This document shows, piece after piece, positions 26,935 through 36,360 of a stretch of 64,000 nucleotides of DNA (position 1 is its first letter; each line of letters opens with the position of its first letter). Source of the stretch: Kitasatospora cineracea (GTDB lineage Bacteria > Actinomycetota > Actinomycetes > Streptomycetales > Streptomycetaceae); the NCBI RefSeq assembly GCF_003751605.1, contig NZ_RJVJ01000001.1, positions 5,332,001 through 5,396,000 on the forward strand, in the 5' to 3' direction. A program made the position numbers and the translations under genes. Under the pieces are notes generated by a model, which was not told the DNA's origin, ran no database searches, and saw only the letters and a list, made by a program, of their open reading frames with translations.

Positions 26935-27288
26935 GTCCGTGCGGAGGGGAGAGGGACGGGGCGACGACTCGGCTTGGTCTTCTCGGCCGAAGTCATCGTG
27001 GTGCGCGTCCTCCCCTTCGGATCCGTCTGGCGGCACATCGGGCGAGGGCCTTCCGTTCCGCTCCTTGAGGTCGGCCTCTGGCGGTTGTACTTCGGCTTCG
27101 ACAAGCGACCCAATCGGCAAGGCGGTTGCGGCGGGCATCAGCGGCGGCTAGGCAAGCGGACCGTCATCGGCGCCGGGGCGGCGGTTGCGACAAGGGAGAT
27201 GCCGGACCGACGTCGCTGAACCTCCCGGTACGGGGGCTCGCCGGTATCCGCGAACCGCTCCGAGTCGGGCATTACTGGTTTCGGCTTG
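26935..27288. other. Gene-free stretch after the amidase
   Basis: No gene is supported in these 350 bases. Readings are of shadow type, and no IS motif was recognised until the IS630 remnant at 27289. Confidence 0.4.
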
Positions 27289-28060
27289 TCAGGCCGGAGG
27301 TGTCGAGGACCGGGCCGGTACCGGCTCTGAGGTCGTCGAGGGTGTCGGTCGGCATTGCAGGTGCTTGAGCCGGTGCGGACGAGGACCTCGAGTCGATCGA
27401 GGGCCATGACGGCGAGGTTGGCCAAGCTGCGCTCGACGTGCGCCCAGACCCACTCGACGGGGTTGAGTCAGAGGGGAAGACCGCCAGCCAGGCATGTTGG
27501 GCGACCAACTCGCCCATGGCGTGGGAGGCGTGTGTGTTCAGGCGGTCCCCGGCCAGCATGATCGGAGCCTCGGCGAGCTGGGGGATGCCGTCCACTGGAG
27601 TAGGGAAGCCGCGCTCGCCCATGCTGCGGCGCCTGCCCTTGCCTGTAAAGCAGGTGGCCAGGCGCTAGCACAGCCGGGTGCGGGGGAGCCGGGCCGCATC
27701 GCGATCGGCCCGGCCACGGACAGGCGGCTGGTGCGACGGCCGCTGACTGTCACGACCGGCGTAGGGCATGGACGGCCTCGGTGCGTCTCTGGGCGGTCGA
27801 TGGGTGGAGCTGCCCTCGTCCTCGAAGCGGATGTGGCTCTCCCAGGCCGCCCAGGTTCTTCTACCTTCGCCATACCTCCTCCCTCCCCGCGGCAACTGCC
27901 TGCTCGTCGTGCTCGGCCACCCGCCGCGCGGAGACCTGCAGGCTGAAGCCGATCCGGCGCATCAGCCCCGTCGCCCCGGAGACGCTGTGGACATCCGATG
28001 GGTTGACGGTCAAACCGCGATGGTCAGTTCGAGCTTGGGAAGGACCGGTAAGGCGCTGGT
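27289..28060 (-). pseudogene. IS630-family transposase remnant
   Basis: Minus-strand fragments of an IS630-like transposase in several frames. GLMRRIGFSLQVSARRVAEH with EQAVAAGREEVW (about 27870-27990) is the pre-core region. APIMLAGDRLNTHASHAMGE (about 27510-27570) is the second Asp segment, in which the family's V-W-D reads A-G-D. LANLAVMALDRLEVLVRT (to about 27380) is the C-terminus. The family order is kept but frames change at least twice. It differs from the remnant at 21449 and so is a separate insertion. Confidence 0.65.
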
Positions 28061-28665
28061 CTCGCTGTAGGGCGTGTCGGTAGTCGGACGGCTGTGGAGA
28101 CAACTGAGGAGGCCGGCGTCGTGGGCTCGGGCGCAAAAGGGTACGTATGCAAACTTGGTTGGGGTGTTTGAAGCGGGCGAGTGTCGGCTCCAGGGGTGGT
28201 CGGCGCCGCCGTTCCAGGTGAGGCGCTCGCGGGGGTCTGCTGGCGCTGTGGTGGAATTCGGGGCCGCTCAGCCCTGTGGCCGGGATGCACTTGAAGCCGA
28301 GGTGTTGGCGGTCCGCCCCTGTGGTCTGCTGCTCGGACAGGCCAAACGGGGGTTGTGGTGTGCAGGCGGTGGTCGGCCGGGCTGGCGAAAAGACCACGGC
28401 GCTCGTCGCTTGGGTGCCAGTCGGCGAAGTCCTCATCGTGCCGCAGTCCGTTCAGGCGGTCCTGTACCCGTACTGCGGTCGTCCTCCGCGGACCGGCCGC
28501 CCGCGCGACCTGCCCCGCCGGAGAGGCGGTCTGCGAGCCGAACGAGAGAGGGCGGGCAGCGGGCGCTTCGCCGTCCGGTGACCTGTGCCTTCCGCCTTGG
28601 GTCAGCCCGAGTCGAGGCGGCGCAACTCTTTACGAAACTGAATCCGGATTACTAAGATCCCCGAC
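28061..28665. other. Gene-free stretch before the GPH symporter
   Basis: Some 600 bases with no supported gene. The left part may be decayed N-terminal transposase DNA; the right part must contain the promoter of the gene at 28666. No clear -35/-10 pair or operator was recognised. Confidence 0.4.
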
Positions 28666-30066
28666 ATGCCGGATGACGAGTCGATTCACAGCGCTGCGCG
28701 CCCAGCGGGTGGGCCTGCGGGTAGGAGGCTGGGCCGCCGCTCGTACGCCGCCTACGCCGCCGGCTCGGTGGGCACCGGTGGCTTCAGCACCCTGCCGGGG
28801 CTACTCCTGTTGGTGTTCCTCACGGACGAGCTGGGGGTGGCGGCGGCTCTGGCGGGTGTGGTCGTGCTCGCTCCGAAGCTGTGGGACGTGCTGCTGAACC
28901 CCGTGGTGGGGGCGTGGTCGGACCGTACGACCTCGCGGTGGGGGCCGCGGGTGCCGTGGATGGCGGCGGGCGCGGTCGTCCTGCCGGTGTTCTTCGCGGC
29001 GACCTTCGCCGTGCCCGACGATCTGACCGGCGGCGGGGCCGCGCTGTACGTGACGGTGATGTTCCTGCTGGCGGCGACCGGATACGCGCTGTTCCAGGTG
29101 CCGTACGTCGCGCTGCCCGCGGAGATCACCGACTCCTACAAGGAGCGCACCACGATGACGGCCGTGCGCATCGTCGTGCTGACGCTGGCGATCCTGCTGT
29201 TCGGCGCCGGGGCACCAGTGCTGGTCGACCTCTTCGGCGGCGGCCTGGGCGGCTACCGGGCGATGGGGGCGGTGGCCGCCGTGGTCCTGGCGGCCGGGTT
29301 CCTCACCACCGCGGTGGGGATGCGCCGGGTGCCGGCGGTGGTGCGCTCGGAAGCCGAGGGATCGATCCGCGAGCAGCTGCGCGCGGTGCGCGACAGCCGC
29401 GACTTCCGGTTCCTGTTCCTGGCCTTCACGCTCCAGACCCTGGCGGCGGGGGCCATGCTCGCGGCGATCCCCTACCTCGCCGAGGACCTGGTGGGCAGCA
29501 AGAGCGCGATCACCTTCCTGTTCGTCGCCCTGGTGGGCCCCGCGGTGGTCGTCATGCCGCTGTGGAAGCGGGTGGCAAACCGCTCGGGCAAGCGGGTCGG
29601 CTACCTGCGCGCCAGCGTGGTCTTCCTGGCCGGGGCGCTGGTCCTGACGGCCGCGAACTGGATCCCTGCGGCGCTGGTCTACCTCGCCGTCGCGGCGTGC
29701 GGCGTCGGCTACGCGGGCATGCAGATGTTCCCGCTGGCCATGCTGCCCGACACCATCCAGGAGGACACGCAGCTGACCGGGCTGCGTCGGGCGGGGACGT
29801 TCACCGGTGTGTGGACCGCGGGGGAGAGCCTGGGGCTCGCGGTCGGCCCGGCGCTGTACTCGCTGGTGCTGGCCGGCGGCGGGTACGTGTCCTCGACCGC
29901 CGGGCACACCGCGGTGCAGCCCGAGAGTGCCAGGCTGGCCATCGCGCTGGGCTCCGGCCTGCTGCCGAGCCTGCTGCTGCTCGCCTCGATCCCGCTGCTG
30001 CTGCGCTACCGCCTCACCGCCGCCCGCCTTCCGCAGGCACAGCCCGCCGCCGCGCCGCCGGCCTGA
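28666..30066 (+). CDS. MFS/GPH-type cation symporter
   Basis: A 466-residue membrane transporter with about twelve segments. The pattern GRRSYAAYAAGSVGTGGF at the start, DVLLNPVVGAWSDRTTSRWG after helix 2, and RFLFLAFTLQTLAAG in the second half match the glycoside-pentoside-hexuronide symporter branch (MelB-like, MFS_2). It is the first gene of a run with MaoC, acyl-CoA ligase and TetR genes (94 bp to MaoC). A sugar symporter next to acyl-CoA enzymes is uncommon, so the real cargo may be a carboxylate or a glycoside of an organic acid. Confidence 0.85.
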   Translation: MPDDESIHSAARPAGGPAGRRLGRRSYAAYAAGSVGTGGFSTLPGLLLLVFLTDELGVAAALAGVVVLAPKLWDVLLNPVVGAWSDRTTSRWGPRVPWMAAGAVVLPVFFAATFAVPDDLTGGGAALYVTVMFLLAATGYALFQVPYVALPAEITDSYKERTTMTAVRIVVLTLAILLFGAGAPVLVDLFGGGLGGYRAMGAVAAVVLAAGFLTTAVGMRRVPAVVRSEAEGSIREQLRAVRDSRDFRFLFLAFTLQTLAAGAMLAAIPYLAEDLVGSKSAITFLFVALVGPAVVVMPLWKRVANRSGKRVGYLRASVVFLAGALVLTAANWIPAALVYLAVAACGVGYAGMQMFPLAMLPDTIQEDTQLTGLRRAGTFTGVWTAGESLGLAVGPALYSLVLAGGGYVSSTAGHTAVQPESARLAIALGSGLLPSLLLLASIPLLLRYRLTAARLPQAQPAAAPPA

Positions 30067-30160
30067 CCCCGTGTCCGGGTGCACGACCCATCCCTGATGA
30101 ACTCGCCCTCTCCTTTCCGCGGAGGGGCCCTATCCACGCCGGGAACGGCGGGAGGACACC

Positions 30161-30613
30161 ATGAGCAGTTTCACCGAGGCCGTCGCACAGGCCGAGCAGC
30201 GCATCGGCACGCAGATCGGCATGTCCGACTGGGTGCCGATCACCCAGGACAAGGTCACGGCCTTCGGCGGCCTGACGCTGGACTTCGACCCGCACCACAT
30301 CGACCCGCGCCAGGCCGCCGACGGCCCCTTCGGCCGGGCGGTGGCGCACGGCTTCATGGTGTTGTCGCTGCTGACGCACTTCCTCTACGAGGCGGGCGGG
30401 GAGCTGGGCTTCACCCAGAACGTCAACTACGGTTTCGACCGCGTGCGCTTCGTCGCGCCGGTCCCCGTGGGTTCCGAGGTCCGCGGCGAGTTCGTGCTCC
30501 GCGAGGTGCAGCCCAAGAACGGCGGCGCCCTGATCACCTTCGACGTCACCGTGCGGTGCGCGCCGGAGACGGTCGCGCTGGTCGCCGAGTGGAAGGTCTT
30601 GGTGCTGCCGTGA
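30161..30613 (+). CDS. MaoC-like (R)-specific enoyl-CoA hydratase
   Basis: A 150-residue single hot-dog protein. The hydratase motif is seen as DFDPHHIDPRQAADGPFGRAVAHGFM (given here in two parts: DFDPHHIDP near residue 45, with the catalytic Asp and His, then GPFGRAVAHGFM). Small MaoC proteins of this size hydrate trans-2-enoyl-CoA to (R)-3-hydroxyacyl-CoA. Its stop overlaps the GTG of the acyl-CoA ligase by four bases, so the two are made together, and the ligase could supply its CoA ester substrate. Confidence 0.9.
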   Translation: MSSFTEAVAQAEQRIGTQIGMSDWVPITQDKVTAFGGLTLDFDPHHIDPRQAADGPFGRAVAHGFMVLSLLTHFLYEAGGELGFTQNVNYGFDRVRFVAPVPVGSEVRGEFVLREVQPKNGGALITFDVTVRCAPETVALVAEWKVLVLP

Positions 30614-32163
30614 CCGCCCCCGTGTGGCAGCCGATCCCGCGCGGCGACATCCCCCGCTACGAGACGGTCATGGAGTACGTGGAGCACTACGCCGCGCGTA
30701 CCCCCGACGCCGTGGCGGTCTCCGACCTCGACGGCGCCTCGATCACCTACGGCCGGCTGCCCGCCGCCGTGCGCGGCCTCCAGAAGGGCCTGCTGGATGG
30801 CAGGGTGGGCCCCGGCGACGTCGTGGCGACCCTGGCGCCGCCGAGCGTCGACCACTGGCTCACCTTCCTGGCCGCCGTCGACCTCGGCGCCCTGTGGCTG
30901 GGCCTCAACCCGCGCTACCGCCTGGAGGAGTGGCGCGGCATCTTCGCCGTCGCCCGCCCCAAGGCCCTCTACGCGCGCCAGCAGATCGGGCAGCGCGACT
31001 ACACCGCCGACCTTGCGGCCCTGACCGAGGAGTTCGGCACCCTGCGGCTGCCGCTGGACCCGCCGCCGGCCGACACCCCGACCGGCGGGGACGCCGCGCC
31101 CGATGAGCCGGCCCTGCTGGTGTTCACCTCCGGTTCCACCGGCAAGCCCAAGGGCGTGCTGCTGCGCCAGTCGGGCCTGCTCGCCTGCGCCCGGATCCAG
31201 GCGCACCACTACGGCCAGTGGGGCGGCGCGGTCCTCAATTCGCTGCCCATCAACCACGTCGGGTGCATCGTCGACATCGGCCTCACCGCCCTGGTCACCG
31301 GTGGCACGCAGGTCTTCGTCGAGGACTTCTTGCCGCAGACCTTCCTCGACGCGCTCACCCGCACCAAAGCCAGCCTGCTGGGCGGCGTACCGGCCATGCT
31401 GCTCTACCTGATGGAGAAGCCGGAGTTCTGGAGCACCGACCTCTCCCACGTACGGCGCATCCTGTGGTCGGGCGGCCACATGCCCAAGAACGCCGCGATG
31501 CTGCTGGCCACGTTGGGCAAGCCGATGCACAACTTCTACGGCATGACCGAGACGACGGGCAGCTTCACCTTCACCCGGCCCGACGCCGACATCGACCACC
31601 TGGTCGACACCGTCGGCCTGCCGGACCCCGGCTGGCAGGTGCGCATCGCGGACCCGGCCACCGGAGTCCGGACGCCCGACGGGAGTGCCGGCGAGATCCA
31701 GGTCCGCGGCCCCGGCGTGATGCACTCCTACCTCGGCGACCCCCAGGCGAGCGCTGACGCCTTCACCGAGGACGGGTACTTCAAGACCTCCGACCTCGGC
31801 GTGCGGAACGCCGACGGCAGCATCAGCCTCGCCGGCCGGCTCCGGGACGTCTTCAAGTCCGGTGGCTACAATGTCTTCCCCCGCCAGGTGGAAGAAGCCC
31901 TCGAAGCCCTCCCAAATGTCGTGATGGCCGCCGTCGTCGCCGCGCCCGACGACACGCTCGGCGAAGTCGGCATCGCCTTCCTCACCTTGCTCCCCGGAAC
32001 CGACCTCGACGAGGACGACGTGCGCAACGCGCTCAAGACCACGCTGGCCAGCTACAAAGTGCCCAAGCGGTTCATCCTCATGGACGAGCCGCCCCTGCTG
32101 CCCAATGGCAAACTGAACCGCCGCGCGCTGGCGGCGACCGCCGTCGGGAGCAAGCGCCCGTGA
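30610..32163 (+). CDS. Class I adenylate-forming acyl-CoA ligase
   Basis: A 517-residue ANL-superfamily enzyme. It shows the P-loop LLVFTSGSTGKPKGVLLR (about residues 172-189), the adenine motif FYGMTETTG, and the hinge and C-terminal lid with DVFKSGGYNVFPRQVEEAL and the catalytic Lys in LPNGKLNRRAL. It should activate a carboxylic acid with ATP and join it to CoA. GTG 30610 overlaps the MaoC stop, and its own stop overlaps the TetR GTG at 32160, so three genes are tightly coupled. Substrate is not evident from the sequence. Confidence 0.92.
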   Translation: MTAPVWQPIPRGDIPRYETVMEYVEHYAARTPDAVAVSDLDGASITYGRLPAAVRGLQKGLLDGRVGPGDVVATLAPPSVDHWLTFLAAVDLGALWLGLNPRYRLEEWRGIFAVARPKALYARQQIGQRDYTADLAALTEEFGTLRLPLDPPPADTPTGGDAAPDEPALLVFTSGSTGKPKGVLLRQSGLLACARIQAHHYGQWGGAVLNSLPINHVGCIVDIGLTALVTGGTQVFVEDFLPQTFLDALTRTKASLLGGVPAMLLYLMEKPEFWSTDLSHVRRILWSGGHMPKNAAMLLATLGKPMHNFYGMTETTGSFTFTRPDADIDHLVDTVGLPDPGWQVRIADPATGVRTPDGSAGEIQVRGPGVMHSYLGDPQASADAFTEDGYFKTSDLGVRNADGSISLAGRLRDVFKSGGYNVFPRQVEEALEALPNVVMAAVVAAPDDTLGEVGIAFLTLLPGTDLDEDDVRNALKTTLASYKVPKRFILMDEPPLLPNGKLNRRALAATAVGSKRP

Positions 32164-32819
32164 ACGGCACCACCGCGATCGCCGCCCTCGTCGCCGACGA
32201 GGTCCCCGCCACCCGCAAGGGCGAGCAGACCCGGGCCAGGATCATCGAAGCCGCCGCTTCCCTGCTCGCCGCATCGGGCTACCACGACCTCAAGGTGCTG
32301 GACGTGTGCGCGGCGGCCCGGATCTCCGCGGGCACCTTCTACACCCACTTCAAGGACCGCAGCGCCCTGTGCGAGGAAGTCCTCGTCCGGGTGGTCCGCA
32401 GCGTGACGCAGGAGATCCTGGTCGGCGCCGGACAGGGCGGCGACCCCTTCGCGGCCATCGTGGAGACCAACACCCGCTACATCGCGCTGTTCATCTCGGC
32501 GGGCCCCTTCAACAGGGCCCTGCAGCAGCTCGTCGACGAGAGCGAGAGGGTGCGCGCGGCCTGGCAGGAGGCCAACGCCGCGATCGCCGAGCACATCGCG
32601 GCCGGCGTGGCACGCCGCACCGGTCAAGAGCCCGACCTCGCCGCCGCCCGGGCGGCGCAGGCGATGCTCGACGGAGTGCTCATGCAGTACTTCGCCTGGC
32701 AGGACGCCTCCCTGCGGGAGGCGTTCGGCGACGTCGACGAACTCGCCCAACGGGTCTCCGTCCTGTGGTACCGGCTGCTCTACCGCTGCGACCCGCCCGC
32801 GCCCCACAGCGGCCCATAG
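32160..32819 (+). CDS. TetR-family regulator of the ligase operon
   Basis: A 219-residue TetR protein. The HTH reads RARIIEAAASLLAASGYHDL and ICAGTF-like ISAGTFYTHFKDRSALCEEV (about residues 22-68). The GTG start overlaps the ligase stop by four bases, placing it last in the symporter-MaoC-ligase run. As the final gene of the operon it would sense a pathway intermediate, perhaps an acyl-CoA, and act in feedback. Its operator was not located. Confidence 0.88.
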   Translation: MNGTTAIAALVADEVPATRKGEQTRARIIEAAASLLAASGYHDLKVLDVCAAARISAGTFYTHFKDRSALCEEVLVRVVRSVTQEILVGAGQGGDPFAAIVETNTRYIALFISAGPFNRALQQLVDESERVRAAWQEANAAIAEHIAAGVARRTGQEPDLAAARAAQAMLDGVLMQYFAWQDASLREAFGDVDELAQRVSVLWYRLLYRCDPPAPHSGP

Positions 32820-32858
32820 CAGCCACGCGCTCCGGCCCGTCCGCCGCTGCGCGCGATC

Positions 32859-32895
32859 GGGGCCCCCTCCAGCCTGCCCGGCCGGAGGGGGCCCC
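32859..32895. terminator. Bidirectional hairpin between convergent TetR genes
   Basis: GGGGCCCCCTCC (32859-32870) pairs perfectly with GGAGGGGGCCCC (32884-32895) around a 13-base loop. It lies midway between the stop of the plus-strand TetR gene (32819) and that of the minus-strand TetR gene (32915), and would end transcription from both sides. Confidence 0.8.
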
Positions 32896-32914
32896 GGCCG
32901 TTGCCGGGCGGGCC

Positions 32915-33481
32915 TCAGCCCAGCGCCGCGATCCCGCCCTGGAGAAAGGCCATAGCGGCGGCGATGTTCTCCTCGCTCGGAGCCAGGTAGACCTCCGAGA
33001 CCACCGCGGCCGCGGCTGCGGCGACCATCCGGGGCGCGAAGGAGTCCGGGTCGTCCCCGTGCTCGGCAGCGAAGATCCGTGCGCCCTCCTGGATCGCCTC
33101 GGTGACCCGGCTGTTGGCGATCGCCCGCAGCTGCGGGTTCCGGTCGATCATCACCTCCCACAGCTCTTCGAGCTCGTCCCCCTCGCCGTCCTCCAGGTCG
33201 TGGCGCAGCCACGCCTCCAGCGCGCCCAGCGTCGTGACGCCCGCCTCGCGCTCGGCCAGCGCCAAGCTCAGCTCCCCGGTGAACTCCTCCAGGTGCGAGG
33301 TCACCAGGTCCAGCTTCGTCGGGAAGTACAGCGTCACCGTCCGGGCGGAGACCTCCGCCGCCTCGGCGACGTCCGCGATCGTCGTCGCGTCGAACCCGCG
33401 CTCTGCGAACAGCCTGTACGCCGAGCGCAGGATCGCTTCCCTGCGCCGGGCCTTGCCGCGCTCTCTCACACCCTCGGTCAT
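32915..33481 (-). CDS. TetR-family repressor of the adjacent MMPL exporter
   Basis: A 188-residue TetR protein. The HTH covers ILRSAYRLFAERGFDATTIA and AEAAEVSARTVTLYFPTKLD (about residues 16-55), with helical ligand-binding sequence after it. It is divergent from the MMPL gene at 33576. A 32-bp near-perfect palindrome at 33501-33532 lies 20 bases upstream of its own start and within the MMPL promoter region, so it should repress both genes. This resembles many exporter/TetR pairs in which the exported compound is the inducer. Confidence 0.92.
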   Translation of the reverse strand: MTEGVRERGKARRREAILRSAYRLFAERGFDATTIADVAEAAEVSARTVTLYFPTKLDLVTSHLEEFTGELSLALAEREAGVTTLGALEAWLRHDLEDGEGDELEELWEVMIDRNPQLRAIANSRVTEAIQEGARIFAAEHGDDPDSFAPRMVAAAAAAVVSEVYLAPSEENIAAAMAFLQGGIAALG

Positions 33482-33500
33482 ACAGAAATCCTACACGAGG

Positions 33501-33532
33501 AAGCAATTTTGCAGAGCTCTGCAAAGTTGCTT
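33501..33532. promoter_or_regulatory. TetR operator between the repressor and MMPL genes
   Basis: The core TTTGCAGAGCTCTGCAAA (33508-33525) is a perfect 18-bp palindrome. Outer arms AAGCAA (33501-33506) and TTGCTT (33527-33532) extend the symmetry to 32 bp with one mismatched pair (33507/33526). On the plus strand TTGCAG (33509-33514) and TAGGCT (33533-33538), 18 bases apart, could be the MMPL promoter, so the operator would cover it. Confidence 0.8.
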
Positions 33533-33575
33533 TAGGCTGCGAGAATTCTGAGAGTTCGCCGGAAGCGAGGACGTC

Positions 33576-35783
33576 ATGGCATCGGTGCTGTACGGGTGGG
33601 GACGATGGGCGGCACGCCGCCGCGGACGCGTCATAGGCATGTGGCTGCTGCTGCTCGCCCTGGTCGGGGGCCTGGGCATCTCCATGGCCGGGCCCACCAC
33701 CACGGAGTTCACCGTCCCGGGCATCGAGTCCCAGCAGGCCCAGGACCTGCTGCAGAAGAAGATGCCCGAGGCCGCGGGCGGCACCGTGCGCGTCGTCGTC
33801 GCCGCCCCCAAGGGCACCACCCTCGATGCCGAAAGCGCACAGAGCGCCCTCGGCAAGAGTCTCGCCAAGGCCGCCCAGGTCCCCGGCGTCGTCTACGTCG
33901 CCAACCCGTTCGAGACCCAGACCGTCTCCCCCGACCACACGATCGCCTTCGCCGACATCCAATTCCGCGAACGCGCCGACAAGGTCCCCGAGTCCGCGAG
34001 GGACGCCCTCACCGGTGCCATGGCCCCCGCCCGCGACGCCGGCCTGCAGGTCGAGTACGGCGGCGACGTCATGGAACCGGGCCTGGAGGTCGGCGGACCC
34101 GCCGAGATCGTCGGCGTCGTCGTCGCCTTCGCCGTCCTCGCCGTCGCCCTCGGCTCCCTCATCGCCGCCGGCCTGCCCCTGCTGACCGCCCTCATCGGCG
34201 TCGGCATCGGCGTCCTGGGAGCCCAGCTCGCTGCCAACGTCGTCGAGATGACCAGCACCGCCACCGCCCTGGCCCTCATGATCGGCCTGGCCGTCGGCAT
34301 CGACTACGCCCTGTTCATCATCGCCCGCCACCGCGAACAGCTCGCCGACCCCGAGGCCGACGTCGAGGAGTCCGCCGCCCGCGCCACCGCCACCGCCGGC
34401 AGCGCCGTCGTCTTCGCCGGCGCCACCGTGGTCATCGCGCTGGCCGCGCTCGCCGTCACCGGCATCCCCTTCCTCACCGTCATGGGCCTGGCCGCCGCCG
34501 CCACCGTGCTGCTCTCCGTCCTGATCGCCGTCACCCTCGTGCCCGCCGTCCTGGGCCTGCTCGGGGAGCGCCTGCGCCCCAAGGCCCCCAAGGCCAGGGC
34601 GCGCAAGGAGACCACCTGGTCCCTGGCCTGGGCCCGCGCCGTCACCCGCAAGCCCCTGCTCGTCCTGCTCACCGGCATCCTCGCGCTCCTCGCCGTGGCC
34701 GTCCCCGCCAAGGACCTGCGCCTGGGCCTACCCAGCAACGCCTCCCAGCCCGCCGCCACCACTCAGCACAAGAGCTACGACCTGCTCACCAAGGGCTTCG
34801 GCCCGGGCTTCAATGCCACCCTCACCGCGGTGGTCGACACCGGCCGCATCCCGGCCGCCGACCGCGAGGCCGCCCTCGGCCGCCTGACCACCTCACTGGC
34901 CCACGTCCCCGGCGTCGCCCACCTCGACACTCCCGTCCCCAACGCCGACTCCACCCTCGTCGCCATCCCCGTCATCCCCACCACCGGCCCCGACGACAAG
35001 GCCACCACCGACCTCGTCGACCACCTGCGCGCCCTGAAGGCCGACGTCGCCCACGACGGCGGCACCCTCTACATCGCCGGCGCCACCGCCGCCACGATCG
35101 ACGTCTCCGCCAAACTCGCCGACGCCCTGCCCCTGTTCATCGGCATCATCGTCGTCCTCGCGCTGGCCCTGCTGACCATCGCCTTCCGCTCCGTCCTCGT
35201 CCCCCTCAAGGCCGTCGCCGGATTCCTGCTCTCCATCGCCGCCTCCCTCGGCGCCACCGTGTGGGTGTTCCAGAACGGCCACCTCAACGGTCTGCTCGAC
35301 ATCCCCACCGCCGCCCCTGTCACTGCCTTCCTGCCCGTCCTGCTCATCGGCGTCCTGTTCGGCCTCGCCATGGACTACGAGGTCTTTCTCGTCAGCCGCA
35401 TGCGCGAGCACTTCCAGCACACCCGAGACGCCGACCAGGCGGTCACTCACGGCGTCGCCGCCAGCGGCCGCGTCGTCACCGCCGCCGCCCTCATCATGGT
35501 CGCCGTCTTCGGAGGCTTCGTCTTCAACCACGACCCGATCATCAAGTCCATCGGCTTCGCCCTCGCCATCGGCGTGTTCATCGACGCCTTCATCGTCCGC
35601 ATGACCCTCGTCCCCGCCGCCATGGCCCTCCTCGGCCGCCGCGCCTGGACCCTGCCCCGCTGGCTCGACCGCATCACTCCCGACGTTGACATCGAAGGTA
35701 CCAACCTCCCGCCGTCGACTTCCGGTAGCCAGCCGGACGCAGAGTCAACCAGGCGCGTGCCCGAGCCCGCGGAGCCGCGGTAG
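33576..35783 (+). CDS. MMPL-family RND exporter (TetR-controlled)
   Basis: A 735-residue MMPL transporter with two membrane bundles and two extracytoplasmic domains. The proton-relay segments are LMIGLAVGIDYALFIIARHR in the first half and FGLAMDYEVFLVSRMREHF in the second. A short acidic, serine-rich tail follows the last helix. Homology to the exporter at 17164 is clear in the motifs but the flanking sequence differs. Regulation by the divergent TetR gene suggests efflux of a toxic or self-made small molecule. Confidence 0.92.
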   Translation: MASVLYGWGRWAARRRGRVIGMWLLLLALVGGLGISMAGPTTTEFTVPGIESQQAQDLLQKKMPEAAGGTVRVVVAAPKGTTLDAESAQSALGKSLAKAAQVPGVVYVANPFETQTVSPDHTIAFADIQFRERADKVPESARDALTGAMAPARDAGLQVEYGGDVMEPGLEVGGPAEIVGVVVAFAVLAVALGSLIAAGLPLLTALIGVGIGVLGAQLAANVVEMTSTATALALMIGLAVGIDYALFIIARHREQLADPEADVEESAARATATAGSAVVFAGATVVIALAALAVTGIPFLTVMGLAAAATVLLSVLIAVTLVPAVLGLLGERLRPKAPKARARKETTWSLAWARAVTRKPLLVLLTGILALLAVAVPAKDLRLGLPSNASQPAATTQHKSYDLLTKGFGPGFNATLTAVVDTGRIPAADREAALGRLTTSLAHVPGVAHLDTPVPNADSTLVAIPVIPTTGPDDKATTDLVDHLRALKADVAHDGGTLYIAGATAATIDVSAKLADALPLFIGIIVVLALALLTIAFRSVLVPLKAVAGFLLSIAASLGATVWVFQNGHLNGLLDIPTAAPVTAFLPVLLIGVLFGLAMDYEVFLVSRMREHFQHTRDADQAVTHGVAASGRVVTAAALIMVAVFGGFVFNHDPIIKSIGFALAIGVFIDAFIVRMTLVPAAMALLGRRAWTLPRWLDRITPDVDIEGTNLPPSTSGSQPDAESTRRVPEPAEPR

Positions 35784-36360
35784 AAGTACAGACGGGAGTC
35801 TGCCTTGGCCGGGGCCCGCCAGGCATCGGACGGATCGCTCGTGTAGCAGCGAGGCTCAGGCGTGATGCCGACCTGCCTGGTGGCCCCGGGCGCCAGTGCG
35901 CGCGCTCGGGGTAAACGGTGCACGATCTGGTGCCTCAGGATGTATGAGCGTTAAAAAGGATCAAACGGCCAGAAAATCGGTGGCATTGCCTGTACGCGCC
36001 CGACCTCAGCCGGAAGAGAGCATCTGGTCGCCGGTCAAACGCGACATCGGTACCCTCGCCGCTGCCAACCTCGACCAGATCACCCGGACTGTGAAGCGCC
36101 GGCTCAAGCAGATCCAGCACCACCCCGACCTGGTCGACCGCTGCCTGGTCGGCACCGGTCTGCTCATGGACGGCTGACCTGCATCACGCACCCGAGTTCA
36201 GTAGCAACGCGTCCGGTCGCGTCCGAGCCGCCCCGCAGTCGTGCCGGCCATCCGCCATTCGGATGCAGATGGGCTGTGCGCCGTGTGGCACCCCGGGAAG
36301 ACCCGGCCGCGAGCGGACGATGAGCACCGAACCGGACGATCGGCCCCTTCGGGAGGCAAT
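35784..36360. other. Region between the MMPL and protease genes
   Basis: It holds the IS630 fragment at 35980-36177 and otherwise no supported gene. The segment just before 36361 contains the GGGAGG ribosome site of the protease gene. Confidence 0.5.
35980..36177 (+). pseudogene. IS630-family transposase C-terminal fragment
   Basis: The plus frame reads PEESIWSPVKRDIGTLAAAN, then LDQITRTVKRRLKQIQHHPD and DRCLVGTGLLMDG before the stop. This is the C-terminal tail of an IS630 transposase (family pattern PQEGIWSLVKRDIGNLAAADLxQ). Only the last 65 codons remain. It has the opposite orientation to the other IS630 remnants in the window. Confidence 0.75.

Noticed and set aside
32052..34331. A 759-codon minus-strand open frame
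   Set aside because: It covers the TetR and MMPL genes in antisense and is Gly/Asp/Glu-rich, as shadows of high-GC genes are.
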